Assembly: GCF_018131075.1 (NCBI RefSeq)
Contig: NZ_JAFCLS010000008.1
Location: forward strand, 158,274 to 222,273
Direction of reading: 5' to 3'
Source of the DNA: Bradyrhizobium sp. JYMT SZCCT0428
GTDB lineage: Bacteria > Pseudomonadota > Alphaproteobacteria > Rhizobiales > Xanthobacteraceae
DNA: 64,000 bases
The notes under the pieces were generated by a model. The model saw only the letters and a list, made by a program, of their open reading frames with translations. It ran no database searches and was not told where the DNA came from. The position numbers and the translations under genes are program-made. Below are positions 44,424 to 52,574 of the stretch, one piece after another (within the stretch, counting starts at the first letter, position 1; each line of letters starts with the position of its first letter).

Positions 44424-46589
44424 ATGAACAGGACCGTCTTCTCCCTGCCCGAGCACAGCGAATACCGGACCGCCAGCGGTCTTGCGATCTCGCGCACCGT
44501 CGAGCAATTTTCCGGCGACGCCAAGCGGCTCGATGACCTCATCGACCTGCTCGACCGCCGCCGTGGCGTAGTGCTGTCTTCGGGCACCACGGTGCCGGGC
44601 CGCTACGAGAGCTTCGACCTTGGTTTTTCCGATCCGCCGCTGGTGCTGGAAACCGAGGGCGCGAATTTCGCGCTTAGCGCGCTGAACGGGCGCGGCGAGG
44701 TGCTGATCGCCTTTCTCGGCGACGTCCTGCGCGAGCCTTGCGTCGTCGTCACCGAGCAGAGCGCGTCGCGTCTCGCCGGCCATATCATCCGGGGTCCCGC
44801 GCCTGTCGATGAAGACCAGCGCACCCGCCGCGCCAGCGTGATGTCGCTGGTGCGCGACCTCGTGGCGAGCTTCACCGCCAATGACGATCCGCTGCTCGGC
44901 CTGTTCGGCGCCTTCGCCTACGACCTCGTGTTCCAGATCGAGGACCTCGTGCAGAAGCGCGCACGTGAGGCCGACCAGCGCGACATCGTGCTGTATGTGC
45001 CGGATCGCCTGCTCGCCTATGACCGCGCCACCGGCCGCGGCGTGGTGCTGAGCTACGATTTCGCCTGGAACGGCAGATCCACCGCCGGCCTTTCGCGCGA
45101 CACCGCCGAGAGCGTCTACGCCAGGACGCCGCGGCAGGGTTTTGCCGATCACGCGCCCGGCGAATACCAGGCGACGGTGGAGACCGCACGCGCCGCGTTT
45201 GCGCGGGGCGATCTCTTCGAGGCGGTGCCCGGGCAGTTATTCGCCGAGCCGTGCGAGCGTTCGCCCGCCGAAGTGTTCCAGCGGCTCTGCCGCATCAACC
45301 CGTCGCCCTATGGCGCGCTGATGAATCTCGGCGAGGGCGAGTTTCTCGTCGCCGCCTCGCCGGAAATGTTCGTGCGCTCCGACGGACGGCGGGTCGAGAC
45401 CTGCCCGATCTCGGGCACCATCGCGCGCGGTGTCGACGCGATCGGCGATGCCGAGCAAATCCGGCAATTGCTGAATTCGGAAAAAGACGAATTCGAACTC
45501 AACATGTGCACCGACGTCGATCGCAACGACAAGGCGCGCGTCTGCGTGCCCGGCACCATCAAGGTGCTGGCGCGGCGCCAGATCGAGACCTACTCAAAAC
45601 TGTTCCACACCGTCGACCATGTCGAAGGGATTTTGCGCCCCGGCTTCGACTCGCTCGATGCGTTCATGACCCATGCCTGGGCCGTGACGGTGACCGGCGC
45701 GCCGAAATTATGGGCGATGCAGTTCGTCGAGGACAATGAGCGCTCGTCGCGGCGCTGGTATGCCGGCGCGATCGGCGCTGTCAATTTCGACGGCAGCATC
45801 AACACCGGGCTTACCATCCGCACCATCCGGATGAAGGATGGGCTCGCCGAAGTGCGCGTCGGCGCGACCTGTCTGTTCGATTCAGATCCCGCCGCCGAAG
45901 ACCGGGAATGCCAGGTCAAGGCGGCGGCCTTGTTCCAGGCGCTGCGCGGCGATCCGCCGAAGCCGCTGTCGGCGTTCGCGCCGGATGCCACCGGTTCGGG
46001 CAAGAAGGTGCTGCTGATCGATCACGACGACAGTTTTGTGCACATGCTGGCGGATTATTTCCGGCAGGTCGGCGCGTCCGTGACCGTGGTCCGTCACGTT
46101 CATGCGCAGCAGATGCTGAACCAGAAAAACTGGGATCTGCTGGTGCTGTCGCCGGGTCCGGGCCGGCCCGAGGATTTCGGGATCTCGAAAACCATCGGCA
46201 CGGCGCTGGAGAAGAAACTGCCGATCTTCGGCGTCTGCCTCGGCGTCCAGGCAATTGGCGAATATTTCGGCGGCCAGCTCGGGCAACTCGGCCAGCCCGC
46301 ACACGGCCGGCCGTCGCGGGTCCAGGTGCGGGGCGGGCGGCTGATGCAGAACCTGCCCAATGAGATCGTGATCGGCCGTTATCACTCGCTCTATGTCGAG
46401 CGCGACAGCGTTCCCGACGTGCTGCAGGTCACCGCAACCACCGAAGATGGGGTTGCGATGGCGATCGAACACAAGACCCTGCCGGTCGGTGGCGTGCAGT
46501 TTCACCCGGAATCGCTGATGTCGCTCGGTGGCGAAGTGGGTTTACGTATTGTCGAGAACGCGTTCCGGCTGCATGTTGCGGCGGTTTGA
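44424..46589 (+). CDS. trpE(G): Fused anthranilate synthase (TrpE + TrpG domains)
   Basis: The 721-residue fusion has the TrpE component (residues 1 to about 515): FEAVPGQLFAEPCERSPAEVF, SPEMFVRSDGRRVETCPISGTIARG, ELNMCTDVDRNDKARVCVPGTI and SKLFHTVDHVEGILRPG. It then has a glutamine amidotransferase domain (about 525-721): VLLIDHDDSFVHMLADYF, LLVLSPGPGRPEDF, IFGVCLGVQAIGEYFGG with the catalytic Cys, and HPESLMSLGG with the catalytic His and Glu. It makes anthranilate from chorismate and glutamine, the first step of tryptophan synthesis. AAGAGGATCAC lies just upstream. Expression is probably controlled by the trpL attenuator. Confidence 0.97.
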   Translation: MNRTVFSLPEHSEYRTASGLAISRTVEQFSGDAKRLDDLIDLLDRRRGVVLSSGTTVPGRYESFDLGFSDPPLVLETEGANFALSALNGRGEVLIAFLGDVLREPCVVVTEQSASRLAGHIIRGPAPVDEDQRTRRASVMSLVRDLVASFTANDDPLLGLFGAFAYDLVFQIEDLVQKRAREADQRDIVLYVPDRLLAYDRATGRGVVLSYDFAWNGRSTAGLSRDTAESVYARTPRQGFADHAPGEYQATVETARAAFARGDLFEAVPGQLFAEPCERSPAEVFQRLCRINPSPYGALMNLGEGEFLVAASPEMFVRSDGRRVETCPISGTIARGVDAIGDAEQIRQLLNSEKDEFELNMCTDVDRNDKARVCVPGTIKVLARRQIETYSKLFHTVDHVEGILRPGFDSLDAFMTHAWAVTVTGAPKLWAMQFVEDNERSSRRWYAGAIGAVNFDGSINTGLTIRTIRMKDGLAEVRVGATCLFDSDPAAEDRECQVKAAALFQALRGDPPKPLSAFAPDATGSGKKVLLIDHDDSFVHMLADYFRQVGASVTVVRHVHAQQMLNQKNWDLLVLSPGPGRPEDFGISKTIGTALEKKLPIFGVCLGVQAIGEYFGGQLGQLGQPAHGRPSRVQVRGGRLMQNLPNEIVIGRYHSLYVERDSVPDVLQVTATTEDGVAMAIEHKTLPVGGVQFHPESLMSLGGEVGLRIVENAFRLHVAAV

Positions 46590-46611
46590 GTGCAAGACAT
46601 TTACACTCGTC

Positions 46612-46688
46612 ATTCCGGGGCGAGGCGAAGGATCGTACCCGGAATCTCGAGATTCCGGGTCTGGTCCTTCGGACCATCCCGGAATGAC
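46612..46688. repeat. Intergenic repeat, ATTCCGGGGCGAGGCG type, copy 2
   Basis: The first half matches the copy at 9531-9655 (CATTCCGGGGCGA, CCCGGAATCTCGAGATTCC). The second half ends TCCCGGAATGACA. The inverted ends (CATTCCGGGG against CCCGGAATG) allow a long hairpin. It lies between trpE(G) and apt. Confidence 0.8.
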
Positions 46689-46708
46689 AGTGGGGAAAAG
46701 AGACACCG

Positions 46709-47248
<540 letters not shown>

Positions 47249-47251
47249 GTT

Positions 47252-47285
47252 TTCCGTCGTCCTGCGAACGTTCGCAGGGACGACA
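47252..47285. repeat. Short REP-type palindrome
   Basis: TCGTCCTGCGAACGTTCGCAGGGACGA-type hairpin; the core CCTGCGAACG/CGTTCGCAGG is perfectly self-complementary. It lies between the convergent apt and GIY-YIG genes and may double as terminator. It is related to the arms at 42940-43062. Confidence 0.65.
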
Positions 47286-47618
47286 TTAAACCGCCTCAGC
47301 GCCGAGTTGCGTGCGCCAGTGCTTGACGCGTTCGTTGAGCAGCGCGTCCCTGATGTAGGACGTCTCTTCGTCTTCCAGCCGCTCGCATTCCGCGAAGGTC
47401 AGATCTTCGGGTCCATGCGTGGTCCATGCCGCCTGCAGGCTGCGGCAGGTGTGGCTGCCCTGGCGCAGCGAAAACCAGATCCGGTTCTGGATCTTTTCGA
47501 GGTCAGGGGCCTGACCGACCCATTGCTCGGCCGACGCCTTGCTGCGGATCACGAAAATCCCCGCGATGGTCTTCCGCTCCTTGTAGGCGGCGATGGCGGC
47601 TTTTCTGTTTGATGTCAC
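47286..47618 (-). CDS. GIY-YIG nuclease family protein
   Basis: The 110-residue protein has the GIY-YIG core: AGIFVIRSKASAEQWVGQAPDLEKIQNRIWFSLRQGSHTCRSLQAAW, with GIFVI for GIY and WVG for YIG, then the Glu in FAECERLED. It lacks an extra DNA-binding module. The start is GTG 47618 because GAGG lies just upstream. The frame is open to 47684, but the extra residues look random. Function unknown; a DNA-processing role is a guess. It is 96 bases past the ParA-like gene on the same strand. Confidence 0.83.
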   Translation of the reverse strand: MTSNRKAAIAAYKERKTIAGIFVIRSKASAEQWVGQAPDLEKIQNRIWFSLRQGSHTCRSLQAAWTTHGPEDLTFAECERLEDEETSYIRDALLNERVKHWRTQLGAEAV

Positions 47619-47679
47619 TGGAAGCCTCGCGCAGGCAGATCTGCTGTCGGGGAGGGCGGTACCAGTCCGACGGGCTTGC

Positions 47680-47699
47680 GTCAATATTATCCGGGTAAT
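47680..47699. promoter_or_regulatory. Candidate operator palindrome near the GIY-YIG gene
   Basis: AATATTA-TCCGGG-TAATATT (47680-47699) has perfect 7-bp arms and lies 62 bases before the GIY-YIG start codon. It is strikingly AT-rich within GC-rich DNA and may bind a repressor. Confidence 0.35.
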
Positions 47700-47714
47700 A
47701 TTATTTGGTCGGCG

Positions 47715-48383
47715 TCACGACCGCTGCAGGATCAGGCTGAGTTCCAGCTCCCGAAAACTGGTGTAGTTCCTGCGGATCCATTGATGCAGTTCGGTCGAGG
47801 AATCCTTCTCCTGGCGCAGATAGCCCGTGAAGGAGAAGGTCAGCCGGTCGATATAGGTCTTCAGGAACACCGGCAGCGCCGATATCCGCAGCACGCGTCC
47901 CCGTTCCATCGCGGCGGGCAATTCGCCGCGCACCACGTGCTCATTGTCGATCGCGATCAGGGCATTCGCAGGAATTTGCTGCTTCAGCATGTGGTAGGCC
48001 GTGGCCGAGGCACGGTCGGTATCGGCCACGAACAGGATCACGGGCGCGACGCCGCGGCGCACGGCTTCCTTCATGAAGCCGATCTCATCGATCATCTTGA
48101 AGAACTCATCGAAGGCGTGGAAGCCGAGGTCGATCACCTTGGCGACGCTGTCATTGACGATCAGGCGGTCCATCAGCTGCATCTTGCCGAAGGTGTCGAT
48201 GACGTCGGCCGTCTCGGTGGTGCGCGGCAGATATTCCAGCAGCGAGGGCTCCTTCAGATTGATGTCGAAGGAGATCACCGTGCCGTTCTTCAGCAGCAGG
48301 AATTCGCTGAGCAGCCGCGCGATCAGCGTCTTGCCGACCAGCGGGCGGGGCGAGCAGATGATGTAGACGGACGTGGGGCTCAT
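47715..48383 (-). CDS. ParA/MinD-like protein with degenerate P-loop
   Basis: The 222-residue protein starts MSPTSVYIICSPRPLVGKTLIARLL. The P-loop position reads SPRPLVGKT, so GKT is kept but the leading KGG of ParA deviant Walker A is lost. VISFDINLKEPSLLEYLP fits the A' (D-x-x) region of ParA proteins, and LFVADTDRASATAYHML lies in a later strand. ATP binding may be weak or absent. It follows the ParA-like gene 48443-49201 by 59 bases. The pair may form a heterodimer or partner system of unknown cargo. The start ATG 48383 is chosen over GTG 48386. Confidence 0.8.
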   Translation of the reverse strand: MSPTSVYIICSPRPLVGKTLIARLLSEFLLLKNGTVISFDINLKEPSLLEYLPRTTETADVIDTFGKMQLMDRLIVNDSVAKVIDLGFHAFDEFFKMIDEIGFMKEAVRRGVAPVILFVADTDRASATAYHMLKQQIPANALIAIDNEHVVRGELPAAMERGRVLRISALPVFLKTYIDRLTFSFTGYLRQEKDSSTELHQWIRRNYTSFRELELSLILQRS

Positions 48384-48442
48384 CACGCGCTATATCAGGC
48401 GATTTTTCCGCCTAATCCAGCCCCATCGCACGCCTGGCGCGA

Positions 48443-49201
48443 TTATTTTTCGCCGCTGCGGGTGCTCGATTTGCTGCTGCCGCCGCCGACCAGGTCGGTC
48501 AGCTTGATGCGGTCGAACTCGCTCCAGACATTGGCGAGCCAGTGCCGGACATAGCCGCGCAGCACGAACGAATAGTTCGCGGCCTCGTCGTTGGTGCCCT
48601 TGTTGGCGACGAATTTCAGGAACGGAACCGAGGAGACCTCGACCTGCTCATAGGCCATTTCGTTGAGCTTGGGGATCGTGAGCTCGGTGGCATCCTTGAT
48701 GCGGTGGAAATAGGAATTGTAGGTCGCCTGGTCCCACTGGAAGAACTGGGTGTCGTTGATGAAGTTCTTCACCAGGTAGTATTTGGCGCCCTGCATGAAA
48801 TTGGCAGTCTCGGCGATTTCGTCCAGCGAGGCGATCGAGGGGCCCAGGATATGGAACACGGCAAAGGTGATCTGGCCGGCCTTGGCGGCATCGAGAAACC
48901 CGATGTCGCGGAGCGAGGCCAGCGCCGGCGACAGCAGTCCGGCGCGGACGTCGATCACGGTCACCGAGGTCCCGGCATTGAGCGTGTCGAAGATCTTCAT
49001 CTGGTCCGCGGTCGTCGTCATATCGACGATCTGGGTGATGTCGGGGTGGAAGCGCATCAGCGTGCCGCGCGGCGATTCGGTGTCGAACGCCCGGGTCGGG
49101 ACGTTGTTGGCGCTGAAATAATCCAGGAGCGTTCGTGACACGGTCGTCTTGCCGACCCCGCCCTTGTCCGCGCCCACCACAATCACGACTGGCTTTGCCA
49201 T
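48443..49201 (-). CDS. ParA-like P-loop ATPase
   Basis: The 252-residue protein has the deviant Walker A GADKGGVGKTTVSRTLL (KGGVGKTT) and an A'-like FDTESPRGTLMRFHP and switch I-type VIDVRAGLLSPAL. The C-terminal half (TELTIPKLNEMAYEQVEVSSVPFL) is unlike plasmid ParA. Such ATPases position DNA, chemoreceptors or other cargo, but no ParB-like or cargo gene is visible. The C-terminal Ser-rich tail (GGGSSKSSTRSGEK) is low-complexity. GGAAATTCC lies upstream of the ATG. Confidence 0.88.
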   Translation of the reverse strand: MAKPVVIVVGADKGGVGKTTVSRTLLDYFSANNVPTRAFDTESPRGTLMRFHPDITQIVDMTTTADQMKIFDTLNAGTSVTVIDVRAGLLSPALASLRDIGFLDAAKAGQITFAVFHILGPSIASLDEIAETANFMQGAKYYLVKNFINDTQFFQWDQATYNSYFHRIKDATELTIPKLNEMAYEQVEVSSVPFLKFVANKGTNDEAANYSFVLRGYVRHWLANVWSEFDRIKLTDLVGGGSSKSSTRSGEK

Positions 49202-49358
49202 GGAATTTCCTACTACGCGCCCCCGATCGCGGGAGCGATCGGCAGGTCCCCATATACCTGTTTGGGCGCGAACATGGCAGAAACAAGGGAGAATTCAATT
49301 CCTTGAGCCCGCAGCGGCGTTATTCGTAGGTAATTCGTTAATGTCGCCGTACCGAGGC

Positions 49359-50570
49359 TCAGCTGTGCCGGCCCCAGGGTCCCCAGCCAGGACCCTGTCG
49401 TGCGCTCTGCCGCTGACCTTGCGGCAGGCCCGCGGGCGCTGCGGCATCGCTCCACGGACCGTGGGTGACCGGGGGCGGCAGCTGGTCCGCCGACTGCGGT
49501 TCCGCCTGATCCTCCGGCTCTTCGTCGGCCTCGTCAGGCAGGGCCAGTGGGCCGGGATCGCGGCCGCCGGCGTACTGCACCAGCGCCTTGACCCGCGAAT
49601 CCACCGACGGATGGGTCGCGAACAGATCGGCAAACCCTTCGCGGGGATTGTCGAAGCACAGTTCCATCACAGCCGAGGTCGCGCCCGGAAGCTCGCCGCG
49701 ATTTTCGATCTTGCGCAGCGCCGTGATCATGGCGTCCGGGTTCTTGGTCAGTTCGACCGAGCCGGCGTCGGCCAGCAATTCGCGCGACCGCGACAGCGCC
49801 AGTTTGACCACCTGCGACAGCAGCCAGGCCAGCAGGATCAGCGCGACCGCGATGATGACGACGATGATCGCACCGCCGCCGGAGCTCTTGTTGTCGCTGT
49901 CCGAGGACGAAGAGGACGACGAACGCGAGGACGAGGATGACCACGATCCACCGGACGAATTCCACGACAAATTGGTGAACATCCGGAAGAACAATTCGCC
50001 GAAGAAGCCGACCACGCCGGCGATGATGACCGCGATCACCATCAGCTGCACGTCGCCGTTGCGGATATGGGTCAGCTCATGGCCCAGCACCGCCTCGATC
50101 TCCTGATCGTTCAGCGACCTCAGCAGCCCTGTGGTGACGGTGACGGCGTATTGCCGGCGGTTGAGGCCGCTCGCGAATGCGTTCAGCGCCGGACTGTCCA
50201 TCACCTTCAGCTTCGGCATCGGAATGCCGCGCGAGATGCAGAGGTTTTCCAGGAGATTATAGAGCCGCGGCTGCTGCTTGCGCGTGACGTCCTCGCCGCC
50301 GGTAACGGCGTCGATCATGTTCTGGTGGAAGAAATAGGCGATCACGATCCAGAGCGCCGCGATGCCGGTCGCATAGGGGAAGGCCGTGACCAGATCTCGC
50401 CCCGCGGCCCGCAAATAATAATCGACCGAGCGGTCGCTGCGGATCACGACTTCGGCGAGCAGCGCGCCGGCATAGACCAGCACATAGATCAGCAGGAACA
50501 GGCCGGCGAGCAGCAGCATCGAACGAAACTTGTTCGATGCGATATGCGTGTAGAGCCCGTACGCGGCCAT
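49359..50570 (-). CDS. M48-family membrane metallopeptidase (HtpX-like)
   Basis: The 403-residue protein has two N-terminal membrane helices, then MDSPALNAFASGLNRRQYAVTVTTGLLRSLNDQEIEAVLGHELTHIRNGD. HELTH near residue 163 is the catalytic zinc motif. A second pair of helices flanks a Ser-rich insertion (WSSSSSRSSSSSSSDSDNKSS) and a hydrophobic segment. The downstream SRELLADAGSVELTKNPDAMITALRKI supplies the third zinc ligand (Glu). The final Pro/Gln-rich tail is disordered. It is probably an inner-membrane protein quality-control protease. It lies directly downstream of lemA (33 bases), a conserved pairing. Confidence 0.93.
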   Translation of the reverse strand: MAAYGLYTHIASNKFRSMLLLAGLFLLIYVLVYAGALLAEVVIRSDRSVDYYLRAAGRDLVTAFPYATGIAALWIVIAYFFHQNMIDAVTGGEDVTRKQQPRLYNLLENLCISRGIPMPKLKVMDSPALNAFASGLNRRQYAVTVTTGLLRSLNDQEIEAVLGHELTHIRNGDVQLMVIAVIIAGVVGFFGELFFRMFTNLSWNSSGGSWSSSSSRSSSSSSSDSDNKSSGGGAIIVVIIAVALILLAWLLSQVVKLALSRSRELLADAGSVELTKNPDAMITALRKIENRGELPGATSAVMELCFDNPREGFADLFATHPSVDSRVKALVQYAGGRDPGPLALPDEADEEPEDQAEPQSADQLPPPVTHGPWSDAAAPAGLPQGQRQSARQGPGWGPWGRHS

Positions 50571-50603
50571 GATGTGCTGCTTCTCGCTGGAATGTCGCGA
50601 CCG

Positions 50604-51164
50604 TTAGAACTTTACGGTCGGCACGACCTCGACTTCGGTGCGGCTGGCGCCGAGATCGAAGAATTCCTTTTTGGTGAAGCCGAACATGCCGGCGAACAGC
50701 GCGGCGGGCAGCTGCTGGATGCCGGTGTTGTATTCCTGGACCGCGTTGTTGAAGAAGCGGCGGCTCGAGGCGATCTTGTTTTCGAGGTCGGACAGTTCGC
50801 CGGCGAGCTGCTGGAAATTGGCGTTGGCCTTGAGGTCCGGATAGGCCTCCGACAGCGCGATCAGGCGGCCGAGCGCGCCGCTCAGCTGGTTCTCGGCGGC
50901 GCCGATCTGCGCCGGCCCTTGCGCCGACATCGCGGAGTTGCGGGCCTTGATCACGTCGTCGAGCGTGCCGCGCTCGTGGCTGGCGTAGCCCTTTACGGTC
51001 TCGACCAGGTTCGGGATCAGGTCGTGGCGCTGCTTGAGCTGGACGTCGATGTCGGCAAAGGCCTGGCCGACACGCTGGCTTAACGCGACCAGGCGGTTAT
51101 ACGCACCGATGGCGAACAGCACGAGAATGACAATGACGCCGATAACGATCCAGCTCGTCGACAT
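50604..51164 (-). CDS. LemA family protein
   Basis: The 186-residue protein has an N-terminal membrane helix (WIVIGVIVILVLFAIGAYNRLVAL) followed by the all-helical LemA core: RVGQAFADIDVQLKQRHDLIPNLVETVKGYASHERG, VIKARNSAMSAQG and LSEAYPDLKANANFQQLAGELSDLENKIASSRRFFNNAVQEYNTG. The start is ATG 51164, with AGGAG 9-13 bases upstream; a TTG at 51173 is also in frame. LemA proteins commonly pair with M48 or TPM-domain proteins at the membrane. Function unclear. Confidence 0.93.
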   Translation of the reverse strand: MSTSWIVIGVIVILVLFAIGAYNRLVALSQRVGQAFADIDVQLKQRHDLIPNLVETVKGYASHERGTLDDVIKARNSAMSAQGPAQIGAAENQLSGALGRLIALSEAYPDLKANANFQQLAGELSDLENKIASSRRFFNNAVQEYNTGIQQLPAALFAGMFGFTKKEFFDLGASRTEVEVVPTVKF

Positions 51165-51289
51165 GGCAGACAACTCCTGATGTGGCGAAGAAAGTGTGGA
51201 ACCTAGACGAAAACCGGGGCGTGCGGCAGCCCGCCGCGACGTGGGCGCTTCGTTTAGTCGAAACCAGGGCGGGATAAGTTCACATCGAA

Positions 51290-51436
51290 CTCTGGCGTCG
51301 CCCCGGCCTTGAGCTCAGATGTGCAATGACACATCGGGGGGCCCATACGCCGCGGCCTCTCGTTGGAGCACTCTGGCCAACACCTTCCTTTTACCATTAG
51401 CGCCGGCGGCTATGGGTCCTGGCCTTCGCCGGGACG
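51290..51436. repeat. Intergenic REP-like sequences
   Basis: GGGTCCTGGCCTTCGCCGGGACGACCC (51416 on) is a partial palindrome of the type seen at 42940-43062, and further self-complementary GC runs lie before it. The 245-base gap 51165-51409 holds no gene. The block touches the end of the Rsm22-like gene. Confidence 0.5.
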
Positions 51437-52429
51437 ACCCGCGAGGAGTGTTTGCTCCTCCACCACCACCGCATCGCCCCAGCGCCAGCGCCGGGCGAGG
51501 GCATAATCCGCCCTGGCGCGCCGGGGCGTCCGGCTGAGGACCAGACCGGCCGGGGTGCAAAGCTTGGCCGTGACTTCGACCTTGGAGAGCACCGGCTGCG
51601 CCAGCACCCGGGACGGCCGGACTTCCAGCGGCGCGCGCGTCAGCGCCACATAGGCGAATCTTTCGTCCTCAAACGGCAGTTCGGCGCCCTTGACCTGCTT
51701 GTGCGCGCGCGAGCGTTGCAGGCGTTGGGTGAAGTGACACCAGTCCGGCGCGGCAAGCGGGCATGTTCCGTCGTGCGGGCAGGGGGCAGCGACATGCGCG
51801 CCGGCCGCGATCAGGCGCTCGCGCAGCGCGATGATCCGCGCATAGCCCGCCGGTGTGCCGGGCTCGACCACCAGCAGCGTGTCGCGGGTCTTTTCCCACA
51901 TCAGCACGGCCAGCGCGTTCTGTTCGGCGGCGCTGAGTTCGCCGATCACGTAGCTGGCGACGACGAGGTCGGCGGCATCAGCCTTGATCAGGGCGTTGCG
52001 GGCTTCGCCCCGCTCGTAATGGAGTTCGCGCAGGCGAAAACTTTCGCTGACCAGATCGAGCGCCAGCTTGCGCAACGCGTCGTTGGCGTCGAGTAAGGTA
52101 AAGCCTCGCAGCGAGGAAAATGCTTCCGCCGCCGCCCAGCTCGCCGTGCCCGGGCCGGCGCCGATATCGAGCAGGGTTCTGGGCGCAAAATCGGGGCGGA
52201 TTTCACCGAGCGCATTCAGGCTGGCGGTGACCGCGGCATAGGTCGCCGGCATCCGCGCCAGCGCGTAGGCCAGTGCATCGGTCTCGGACCGGATCGTGCC
52301 GGAGCCGCCGCCATCGCGGTAGTTTTTCGAGATCAACGCCGAGCGTTCCGCCGCGTCGCTCCGCGAAAAGCCGCGCAGCTTGGCGTCAAGCGCGGCTTTC
52401 AGTTCGGCGGGGAGGTCGGGTGAGGTCAT
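51410..52429 (-). CDS. Rsm22-like small ribosomal subunit methyltransferase family protein
   Basis: The 339-residue protein has a SAM-binding core (TLLDIGAGPGTASWAAAEAF, TLLDAND, VVASYVIGEL) and the cysteine set APCPHDGTCPLAAPDWCHFTQRLQRS. This Cys cluster in an Rsm22 family protein is now thought to bind an iron-sulfur cluster. A C-terminal OB-like region follows. The mitochondrial homologue helps assemble the small ribosomal subunit; the bacterial role is uncertain. The start is ATG 52429 (MTSPDLPAEL). Confidence 0.9.
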   Translation of the reverse strand: MTSPDLPAELKAALDAKLRGFSRSDAAERSALISKNYRDGGGSGTIRSETDALAYALARMPATYAAVTASLNALGEIRPDFAPRTLLDIGAGPGTASWAAAEAFSSLRGFTLLDANDALRKLALDLVSESFRLRELHYERGEARNALIKADAADLVVASYVIGELSAAEQNALAVLMWEKTRDTLLVVEPGTPAGYARIIALRERLIAAGAHVAAPCPHDGTCPLAAPDWCHFTQRLQRSRAHKQVKGAELPFEDERFAYVALTRAPLEVRPSRVLAQPVLSKVEVTAKLCTPAGLVLSRTPRRARADYALARRWRWGDAVVVEEQTLLAGRPGEGQDP

Positions 52430-52440
52430 CGCATCTTTTC

Positions 52441-52567
52441 TCCCTCTCCCCTTGTGGGAGAGGGTGGCTTCGCGAAGCGAAGAGGGGTGAGGGGTCTGTC
52501 TCCTCGGATAGAGACCCCTCATCCGGCAGACTTCGGCTGCCACCTTCTCCCACAAGGGGAGAAGGGA
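52441..52567. repeat. REPIN-like inverted repeat between rsm22-like gene and smc
   Basis: The left arm (TCCCTCTCCCCTTGTGGGAG at 52441 on) and right arm (CTCCCACAAGGGGAGAAGGG ending about 52567) are inverted with a few mismatches. Inside lies GAGGGGTCT (about 52489) with its complement AGACCCCTC (about 52511). Confidence 0.75.
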
Positions 52568-52574
52568 AGAAAGC

